The notes under the pieces: model-generated
What the model was told of the DNA's origin: nothing
What the model saw: only the letters and a program-made list of their open reading frames with translations
The model's database searches: none
Made by a program: the position numbers and the translations under genes
Origin: Chitinophagaceae bacterium
Lineage (GTDB): Bacteria; Bacteroidota; Bacteroidia; Chitinophagales; Chitinophagaceae
Assembly (NCBI GenBank): GCA_019454915.1
Contig: JACFNM010000166.1
Span: 1 to 8,925 of the forward strand
Direction: 5' to 3'
DNA length: 8,925 bases
In this document: positions 1 through 5,168 of the stretch, piece by piece
How the letters are laid out: every line of letters starts with the position of its first letter
How positions within the stretch are numbered: position 1 is the stretch's first letter

Positions 1-246
1 CTCGCTGGAAATGTCGAGCATATCTAAGGGGTCTTTATCTTCCCCGTATGTTTGAGGAATGAAACCGTAGTTCACCGGATAGTAAAAAGAGGAGTAGATA
101 ACCCGGTCGAGTTTTAATAACCCGCTTGGTTTATCAATTTCATATTTCTGCCGGGAACCCTGTGGGATTTCTATAACGGCATTTACAATTCTGGGGGCGC
201 TTTCGCCCGGCGTCACACCGTGCCATGGATGATGTACCATTCGCAT
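1..246 (-). CDS. ppa: Inorganic pyrophosphatase, family I (N-terminal part, runs off left edge)
   Basis: Soluble cytoplasmic enzyme that hydrolyses pyrophosphate to two phosphates, pulling biosynthetic reactions forward. Only the first 82 residues are in the window; the frame is open to base 1. The translation starts [15 protein letters not shown] and carries the family signature at correct spacing. Counting from the ATG at 246, equivalents of the E. coli active-site residues are E26, K34 and E36 (KYE), R48 (LDR), Y56 and Y60 (YYPVNYGF), and D70, D72 and D75 (DKDPLD), all intact. A second in-frame ATG at 240 (MVHHPWHG) is an equally possible start; no clear Shine-Dalgarno distinguishes them. 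It lies downstream of the DUF4878-like gene on the same strand, about 93 bases away, and I see no strong terminator between them, so cotranscription is possible. Identification is firm; the symbol follows the family. Confidence 0.93.
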   Translation of the reverse strand, partial: MRMVHHPWHGVTPGESAPRIVNAVIEIPQGSRQKYEIDKPSGLLKLDRVIYSSFYYPVNYGFIPQTYGEDKDPLDMLDISSE

Positions 247-339
247 TTGTATAGTTTTGTAATAATTAAAATTTTATTGAGAGTTAATGAGGAACTTTGA
301 TTTTAGTAATTGAATACGATAATAAACGCGCGATTCGAA

Positions 340-771
340 TTAGTTTTCCTGCTCGTTAAAATCACCCTCGCCGGTAAAAGTATATTTGAAGTCTACCCAC
401 CACTCCCCGTTTGATTTTACCAGTTTGATTTCGCTGTCCTGCTTCTTGAACGAATTGGAAAAGTTAATGATAGCGGTAGAGTCGTTGATAGACTTAAACG
501 TATTGACGATAATGCTGGCTGTTCTGTACTTTTCTTTTTCTTCAGCCGTTTCTGCGGTATATTTTTTCTCGATGTTTTCAAAAAGCCTTTCGTTTGTTCC
601 GTTATCGGGCAATATAAATTGTTTGGCTTTACGCATATCCCCGTCTAATGCAAAACGGATAAACTCACGCCCGGCTTCAAGCGCGTCATCGGGTTTTTGA
701 TATTCCTGAGTTGAATGGCAGCCCACAGAGATAAGATATCCGAGAATAGTTAATAAGGTTAATAATCGCAT
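340..771 (-). CDS. Small lipoprotein with DUF4878/NTF2-like fold
   Basis: A 143-residue predicted lipoprotein. The start chosen is the ATG at 771, because it gives a compact signal peptide (MRLLTLLTILGYLISVGC) with lipobox Cys18; the frame extends to a TTG at 792, but this only adds a Thr-rich leader. The mature part begins with a helix (PDDALEAGREFIRFALDGDMRKAKQFI) and ends with strands including EIKLVKSNGEWWVDFKY. That order, one helical 'residue-burden' segment then a beta sheet ending in a W-x-V-D motif, is characteristic of DUF4878-type lipoproteins, a cone-like NTF2 relative with no defined enzymatic role. It probably sits in the periplasm, attached to a membrane. It lies 53 bases downstream of the YwqK-like gene, and a TACTTTTG element in that gap suggests its own promoter. 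The lipoprotein call is strong; the family call is by pattern and the function is unknown. Confidence 0.8.
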   Translation of the reverse strand: MRLLTLLTILGYLISVGCHSTQEYQKPDDALEAGREFIRFALDGDMRKAKQFILPDNGTNERLFENIEKKYTAETAEEKEKYRTASIIVNTFKSINDSTAIINFSNSFKKQDSEIKLVKSNGEWWVDFKYTFTGEGDFNEQEN

Positions 772-789
772 GGTTGTAGTAGTTGGCAG

Positions 790-797
790 CAAAAGTA
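790..797 (-). promoter_or_regulatory. Possible -7 promoter element for the DUF4878-like gene
   Basis: Read on the minus strand, the bases are TACTTTTG, a full match to the Bacteroidota -7 consensus TAnnTTTG. It ends 18 bases before the chosen ATG at 771, which would leave a very short leader. I find no good TTG-type -33 element at the usual 19-21 base distance, so this is a moderate call from the -7 box alone. Confidence 0.35.
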
Positions 798-824
798 TAA
801 ATTTAATTTATGATAGTTGGTACG

Positions 825-1478
825 TTAGTATCCTGTACTACCGTCTCTTACTCTTACCTTTTTCTTTCCGGTATTTTTCTTTTCCCAATCCAGTACCGCT
901 TTCGGTTTTTCCGCAGCCTTTTTTTCTGCTCCTGCCGTGATGGTACCAGAGGAAGGCTTATCCAATTGCCCGAAAAAATAATTTTCCTCTTTGGTAATAA
1001 ATCCGGTGTTGGGGTCGTAGTACTTCCAGGCACCATGGGCTACGGATGCAACCTCCACCTTGATTATTTTTGTTTCCCATTTGTTGGGTACTTCGGGGTC
1101 CGGTACCTGCAGGGTATCGTAGGGATTTTCGGGGTTGGTTGCCCGCCAGCTTTCTTCGCGAATAAGGTCGCCCATTTTAGTAAAGTATTGCTGCTTACCG
1201 TCTTTTTCACCCCATTTGTAATTTTCCAGTGCAATCAGGTCTCCCAACAAATTATATTTTCTCCAGGTGCCCTCTCGTTTATCATCAAAAAAATACCCTT
1301 CCTCCTCAAATCCAGGTTCGCCTCGTAGCTCATCTACGTGGATCACCCATGGACCTTGTTTTTTATCAGAATGGTCTATTCTGTTCAGGGTGTCTCCATT
1401 CACGGAAATCATGAAATCCTTCAGTTGAGCCTGGCTTTTTACAGACATGCATAAAAACAGGATGAAAATATACCGCAT
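825..1478 (-). CDS. Exported YwqK/MORN_2-like repeat protein
   Basis: A 217-residue exported protein. The ATG at 1478 gives a signal peptide MRYIFILFLCMSVKSQAQ, probably cleaved after SQA or QAQ; upstream in-frame codons to 1526 add an unlikely leader. The body has degenerate repeats of the form (K/R)xGxW or G-K-x-x-Y: KKQGPW, DKREGTWRKY, GEKDGKQQYF and VAHGAWKYYDP. These resemble the MORN_2 repeats of proteins commonly labelled 'YwqK family antitoxin', which in Bacteroidota are mostly exported proteins with no proven toxin partner. I see no toxin gene beside it. The last 40 residues are very rich in Lys and Glu (GAEKKAAEKPKAV, GKKKVRVRDG) and are probably disordered. A good -7 element lies just upstream. 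It is the first gene of a leftward series with the lipoprotein and pyrophosphatase. Real gene: confident; function: unknown. Confidence 0.75.
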   Translation of the reverse strand: MRYIFILFLCMSVKSQAQLKDFMISVNGDTLNRIDHSDKKQGPWVIHVDELRGEPGFEEEGYFFDDKREGTWRKYNLLGDLIALENYKWGEKDGKQQYFTKMGDLIREESWRATNPENPYDTLQVPDPEVPNKWETKIIKVEVASVAHGAWKYYDPNTGFITKEENYFFGQLDKPSSGTITAGAEKKAAEKPKAVLDWEKKNTGKKKVRVRDGSTGY

Positions 1479-1509
1479 GATCAATAGTTTAATAATTAAC
1501 GTTCTCCAA

Positions 1510-1517
1510 CAAAGATA
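1510..1517 (-). promoter_or_regulatory. Possible -7 promoter element for the YwqK-like gene
   Basis: Minus-strand reading gives TATCTTTG, matching TAnnTTTG exactly. It lies 31 bases before the ATG at 1478, consistent with a leader of about 25 bases. The -33 region around 1541-1549 reads ctttttaac, T-rich but without a clear TTG. This lies in the 163-base divergent region between this gene and the CAP lipoprotein gene. Confidence 0.4.
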
Positions 1518-1641
1518 TACCAACATTAATGCTAAGGGAAGTTAAAAAGTATGGGGATCCGTCAATTCTTTTATAAAAGATTATCATTCGGTAAGCATTC
1601 ATTGTGCGTAACTTGCGTTAAGCTGATAAATCCATATCACT

Positions 1642-2169
1642 ATGAAGAAGAACACGAGGTATTTGATTGCCATCATCATGATTCCCTTCTTTTTTTCCTG
1701 CACTAAAGAAACTTCTACAGCGGCTCCGGATGAAACCGGTTCTACCGACACCCGGAAGCCTGACCTGGAGTACAATGTTAATAAGACGCTGATGCTCGGC
1801 CTGGTCAACGAAGCAAGGGCGCAGGGATGTAAGTGCGGAACCACCGACATGCCGCCCGTTCCCGCTCTTACCTGGAATGATTTATTAGCGAAAGCGGCCT
1901 ATAATCATAGTAATGATATGAAGAGGAACAAATATTTTTCTCATACGAATATGGAGGGTCAATCTCCCGGCGATAGGATAAAGTCCGTTGGGTATAACTG
2001 GAAGACCTATGGAGAAAATATAGCCCAGGGGCAAACAACGGAGCAAATTGTGATGAATAGCTGGTTGCAGAGCGAGGGGCATTGTAAGAATGTTATGAAT
2101 AAGAATTTTAAAGATATCGGCGTAGGTCGTTCCGGGAATTACTGGACACAGGTATTTGGGGCGAAATAA
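1642..2169 (+). CDS. CAP/SCP-domain lipoprotein (YkwD-like)
   Basis: A 175-residue protein of the CAP (cysteine-rich secretory, antigen 5, PR-1) superfamily. Residues 1-20 form a lipoprotein signal ending FFFSC, with lipobox Cys20, followed by a low-complexity Thr/Ser/Asp linker to about 45. The CAP domain covers about 48-175: LVNEARAQG, ALTWNDLLAKAAYNHSNDM (His89), YFSH (His101), YGENIAQG (Glu125) and WLQSEGHCKNVM (Glu145, His147), then DIGVGRSGNYWTQVFG. The His/Glu cavity residues of the family are present, and the order matches bacterial YkwD-type proteins. Cys63 and Cys65 (CKCG) and Cys148 could form a disulfide in the periplasm or outside. Bacterial CAP proteins have no single established reaction, so none is claimed. 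The ATG at 1642 is the only start giving a proper signal peptide. It transcribes away from the YwqK-like gene; no clear promoter box was found. Confidence 0.9.
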   Translation: MKKNTRYLIAIIMIPFFFSCTKETSTAAPDETGSTDTRKPDLEYNVNKTLMLGLVNEARAQGCKCGTTDMPPVPALTWNDLLAKAAYNHSNDMKRNKYFSHTNMEGQSPGDRIKSVGYNWKTYGENIAQGQTTEQIVMNSWLQSEGHCKNVMNKNFKDIGVGRSGNYWTQVFGAK

Positions 2170-2281
2170 ATAATCTATTCTACAGTATAAAATATAATGC
2201 CGGGGAATCGTTTCTTACTATATTGATTAGGCAGAACAAATGATTGAATTAATTCTTTTATTTGTAAAGAAATGAATTAAA

Positions 2282-3661
2282 ATGAAAATAGATATTAATC
2301 GCCTGCATCATCTTTTCTTTATTGGCGTTGCCGGCTCCGGAATGAGTGCCCTTGCTCAATACTTTGCGGGGATGGGGAAATCGGTGAGCGGTTCAGACAG
2401 GTATTTCGGAACCGGGGTGGCGGATGACGTGCAAAAGAAATTAGAGACAGCCGGCATACGGTGCTTTGAACAAAATGGCGAAGGGATAGTAGCAGATCTT
2501 GATTTGGTGGTAGTCTCCACGGCAGTGGAAGATACGGTACCCGAAGTGCAGAAGGCAAGGCAATTGAATATTCCGATTATAAAACGATCGGAATTACTGG
2601 CGTTGATTGTTGACAACAGAAAGACGATTGCTATTGCCGGAACATCGGGTAAAAGTACCACGAGCGCCATGCTTTTCGAAATATTGGATTATGCCGGATG
2701 GGAACCGGGCATCATTAGCGGAGCCGGATTGATAAAGTTAATCCGGGATGGGAAGATAGGGAATGCTCTGACGGGTAAAGGTGAGTGGTTGGTTATAGAA
2801 GCGGATGAAAGTGACGGTTCTATTGTTCAGTACAAACCCGAAGTTGGCGTACTGTTAAATATAGATAAAGACCACCAGGAAATTGATACTTTATTGAATA
2901 TCTTCCAGGTCTTTAAAGAAAATACCCGCGGAGCATTTATTGTTAATCAGTCCCATCCGTTGGCGGCGGGGCTTTCTAAGGATTTTCATCACGATTTCTC
3001 TGTGGATGAGGTGTCCAATGCCGGCTATAAGGCAACAAACTTCCGACAGCAGGGGCTCCATATCCATTTTATGATAAATGGTGTGCCCTTTATGCTGCAG
3101 ACGATCGGAGAACACAATATGGAGAATGCACTTGCGGCCGTTGCCGTTGCCGCTACTTTAGGCGTTGATGTTTCGGTCTCCGCGGAGGCGCTGGCCCAAT
3201 ATGAAGGAATTTACAGGCGTCATCAGGTAATTGGAAATAAGAACGGGGTTTGGCTAATAGATGATTATGCCCATAACCCGGCTAAGTGTGCCGCGTCTAT
3301 CCGGGCCTGCCGTGAGATAGCCCCGAAGGTGATTGCCTGGTTTCAGCCTCATGGTTATGGCCCAACCCGGTTTTTACGGGATGATTTTGTTAAAGAAATC
3401 TCATCTGCGTTACGACCGAAAGATGAAATATGGATGAGTGAGATTTTTTATGCCGGCGGCACCGCGGTCAAAGATATCTCGGCGGGAGATTTGATTGAGG
3501 CCATCAAACAGGATGGTAAGCATGCTTATTTTGTTGAGCAACGGGACGACTTCCCCGATAGGGTTCGTAACCACCTGACCGGCAACTGTGTATTATTACT
3601 GATGGGTGCCCGTGACCCCTCTCTCGAACAATTTGCCGGCCAGGTTTGGAACAGCTTGTGA
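2282..3661 (+). CDS. Orphan Mur ligase, MurC/Mpl type (UDP-N-acetylmuramate-amino acid ligase-like)
   Basis: A 459-residue cytoplasmic three-domain Mur ligase, full length for MurC/Mpl. Family members join an amino acid or peptide to UDP-N-acetylmuramate using ATP, in peptidoglycan synthesis or recycling. Domain 1 has IGVAGSGMSALAQYF (14-28) and VSGSD. The ATP loop is AGTSGKSTTSAM (119-130), with the catalytic Lys124. Then come EADESDGS (173-180), NIDKDHQE (193-200), GEHNMENALAA (276-286), RRHQ (312-315), DDYAHNP (327-333) and FQPHGYGPTRFL (354-365). EADESD and FQPH resemble MurC more than Mpl, which has EADEYD. However, MurC and Mpl normally have GTHGKT, where this protein has GTSGKST. It is not beside other cell-wall or division genes, so it may be a second, specialised ligase; I leave the symbol blank. 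The ATG at 2282 follows an A-rich leader. It ends 8 bases before the convergent glycosyltransferase. Confidence 0.9.
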   Translation: MKIDINRLHHLFFIGVAGSGMSALAQYFAGMGKSVSGSDRYFGTGVADDVQKKLETAGIRCFEQNGEGIVADLDLVVVSTAVEDTVPEVQKARQLNIPIIKRSELLALIVDNRKTIAIAGTSGKSTTSAMLFEILDYAGWEPGIISGAGLIKLIRDGKIGNALTGKGEWLVIEADESDGSIVQYKPEVGVLLNIDKDHQEIDTLLNIFQVFKENTRGAFIVNQSHPLAAGLSKDFHHDFSVDEVSNAGYKATNFRQQGLHIHFMINGVPFMLQTIGEHNMENALAAVAVAATLGVDVSVSAEALAQYEGIYRRHQVIGNKNGVWLIDDYAHNPAKCAASIRACREIAPKVIAWFQPHGYGPTRFLRDDFVKEISSALRPKDEIWMSEIFYAGGTAVKDISAGDLIEAIKQDGKHAYFVEQRDDFPDRVRNHLTGNCVLLLMGARDPSLEQFAGQVWNSL

Positions 3662-3669
3662 GAGGTATC

Positions 3670-4590
3670 TTAGTTAGATAAAATTTTTATTCTTCCGAGA
3701 TTCCACCACACGCCTTTAAAAAAGGATTGGAGATGGTAAATTTGTCCTTTTAGGAGAAATTTGCCTATTACTATGGGTGTTGTAATCAGCAGAAAAAAAA
3801 CAATGAAAATAAAAAATTGATAAATCCCGGCATTTCTGCGCATAAAAAATATCCGGTTTCTTGTATTATAATAGACGTTTATCGCCGTTTTTTCAGATTC
3901 GCTGGGCATATCCTTGCTGTAAACAACCGCTTCTGGCTGATAAAATATCTTAAAACCGGTTTTTAGAATACGGTTACTCAGGTCAGTATCGTCAAAATAT
4001 TTATAATAATTCCTCGGAAGCATACCTGCTTTTTCGATTACGGTTTTCTTAAACATCATTGCCCCGCTGAAAACGCCCTGCATGTAATCGGGATGATCAT
4101 ACTGTCCGTTATCCTTCTTGTTATACCCTATGATACTCTTTTTCCCCGTGAGTTTGTTTAGGGATTTATAGCCTGCGAATTGGATAACCGCCCGGTCATC
4201 CAGAGAGCGAACTTTTGGGCAGGTGACGCCCAGGAGACTATCGTTTAAGAAGGGCCGGAGAAGATGATCGAGGGCGTCCTCTGTCAATTCCGTATGGTTA
4301 TTTATCAGCAGAATAAAATCTCCCTTGGCTTGTTTTACCGCCCAGTTAACGTCATTATTACTGAAAGTGTCCGTTTTCAAAATACGGGTATTGCGATAGT
4401 CTTGAGTAATAGTCTGCATCCTTGCATCGGTTGCCGAACTCATATTGCAGACTAATACTTCAAAATTCTTGTAGCGTAGTCTCCGGGTTGATTCCAAAAA
4501 TCGAAGGGTAATATCTGTTTGGTTCCAGTTGAGTGTAATAATGGAGATGAGTGGCTGAGCTTTTATATAAAGGAGATTCTTTCCATGCAT
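3670..4590 (-). CDS. Family 2 glycosyltransferase-like membrane-anchored protein with altered active-site motifs
   Basis: A 306-residue protein with a GT-A (family 2) fold and one strong C-terminal membrane segment (about 257-279). Such enzymes usually transfer a sugar from a nucleotide sugar to a polysaccharide or lipid acceptor at the cytoplasmic face. Recognisable parts are PLISIITLNWNQTDITLRFL (13-32), FEVLVCNMSS (43-52), KGDFILLINNHTEL (89-102), MQGVFSGAMMFKK (170-182), YKYFDDTDLSNRILKTGFKI (196-215) and PEAVVYSKD. The usual VDN(A/N)S aspartate is Cys48, the usual NNDTE aspartate is His99, and the usual H of the YHKGG-like motif is Ser225. The catalytic-base region FDDTDL is kept. So donor and metal binding may be altered or lost although the frame is intact. 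The ATG at 4590 has a purine-rich AGAGAAAG upstream. It converges on the Mur ligase. Fold: confident; activity: uncertain. Confidence 0.85.
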   Translation of the reverse strand: MHGKNLLYIKAQPLISIITLNWNQTDITLRFLESTRRLRYKNFEVLVCNMSSATDARMQTITQDYRNTRILKTDTFSNNDVNWAVKQAKGDFILLINNHTELTEDALDHLLRPFLNDSLLGVTCPKVRSLDDRAVIQFAGYKSLNKLTGKKSIIGYNKKDNGQYDHPDYMQGVFSGAMMFKKTVIEKAGMLPRNYYKYFDDTDLSNRILKTGFKIFYQPEAVVYSKDMPSESEKTAINVYYNTRNRIFFMRRNAGIYQFFIFIVFFLLITTPIVIGKFLLKGQIYHLQSFFKGVWWNLGRIKILSN

Positions 4591-4736
4591 ATTCTTTCTC
4601 TTTGTTTTAACGTATTTGTTTAGTGTAGAGAAATCATGGATTTAAAGGCGGATTATCTCAAAACGAATAGTAAGGCTTTATAAAAAATGGCTCAAACCAC
4701 AGAGAATTGAGAGTTTTGCGGTTCTTTCAATGGAAA

Positions 4737-4766
4737 TTGCAGATTACGTCAAAAGTAATACTTTTT
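4737..4766 (+). promoter_or_regulatory. Possible Bacteroidota-type promoter
   Basis: A TTG at 4737-4739, a 19-base gap and TACTTTTT at 4759-4766 match the -33/-7 layout (TTTG ... TAnnTTTG) at 7 of 8 positions of the -7 box. Transcription would begin near 4773, just before the 38-codon ORF. AT-rich sequence makes chance matches likely. Confidence 0.25.
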
Positions 4767-4794
4767 TGAAATGGCTGGTAGCTGTTTTAGTTAA

Positions 4795-4911
4795 ATGGGG
4801 CTGCCAAATCAAAGAATGATTAGTTACGACTTTCTAAGTGATTGCAACCCAACGGGCTATCAATTACAAATAATCATGTATGCCGTAGCTGGTGAAATTA
4901 ACTTATCATAA
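4795..4911 (+). CDS. Possible small ORF (38 codons), function unknown
   Basis: An ATG-to-TAA frame encoding 38 residues starting MGLPNQRMISYDFLSDCNP and ending MYAVAGEINLS. It resembles nothing I recognise, and has no signal peptide or membrane segment. An internal ATG at 4816 is an alternative start. Support comes only from context: a promoter-like TTG/TACTTTTT pair ends 28 bases upstream and a hairpin with a T-run starts 27 bases downstream. The same signals would fit a small non-coding RNA of about 200 bases. Length alone gives no proof of coding. Confidence 0.2.
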   Translation: MGLPNQRMISYDFLSDCNPTGYQLQIIMYAVAGEINLS

Positions 4912-4937
4912 AGCAATTTTTTTCGGGTACTGGAATT

Positions 4938-4968
4938 GGAATTTATTTTAGAAAATTCCTCTTTTTTT
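4938..4968 (+). terminator. Possible weak terminator or leader hairpin
   Basis: GGAATTT (4938-4944) pairs perfectly with AAATTCC (4953-4959) around an 8-base loop, followed by TC and seven Ts (4962-4968). The stem is short and AT-rich, so it is weak. It could end a small transcript from the 4737-4766 promoter, or act in the leader of the hydrolase gene at 5169. Confidence 0.3.
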
Positions 4969-5168
4969 AGAATTTATTAACGATCTGGTACAAAACTTGT
5001 ATTTCTCTTAGTCCAATTATTCATTTTTCTAAATCCGGTTTCTATGCACAATCTCTATTTATTTTATTCACATTGTGGGAAACATCTCCGCCTATTTTAA
5101 AGATTCATTTCATCGCTAGGCTTTTTTATGTATTAATTTTTAAACCAATTTATTATTCCTGAAAAATC

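Larger units (their letters stand above)
4591..5168. other. Long intergenic region without a convincing long gene
   Basis: This 578-base AT-rich stretch separates the divergently transcribed glycosyltransferase-like gene and first hydrolase gene. No ORF of normal length is supported. It contains a possible promoter (4737-4766), a 38-codon ORF (4795-4911) and a hairpin with a T-run (4938-4968), listed separately. A minus-strand TACTTTTG (4757-4750) could alternatively be a -7 box for the glycosyltransferase, but it would imply a leader of about 150 bases. No clear promoter was found close to the hydrolase start; the best is a weak TTG (5073-5075), 17-base gap, TATTTTAA (5093-5100). Confidence 0.6.

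Noticed and set aside
386..700. A 104-codon plus-strand open frame
   Set aside because: It is antisense to the DUF4878-like lipoprotein, and its low-complexity Ser/Phe/Leu translation is a shadow of that gene's codon use.
810..1328. A 172-codon plus-strand open frame
   Set aside because: It lies antisense to the YwqK-like gene, which has a signal peptide, repeat motifs and an upstream -7 box. The plus-strand translation is Phe/Cys-rich without recognisable motifs.
825..1478. A toxin-antitoxin pair
   Set aside because: Although the repeats resemble proteins labelled YwqK-family antitoxins, this one has a signal peptide and no adjacent toxin-like gene.
1599..1850. An 83-codon minus-strand frame across the CAP gene start
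   Set aside because: It overlaps the well-supported CAP lipoprotein signal peptide on the opposite strand and shows no family motif.
2319..3115. Three minus-strand open frames inside the Mur ligase gene
   Set aside because: All lie within the Mur ligase coding sequence, which carries every expected domain motif; their translations resemble nothing.
4987..4999. The short inverted repeat TACAA-AAC-TTGTA as an operator
   Set aside because: A 5-bp stem in AT-rich DNA is expected by chance, and no regulator gene lies nearby.
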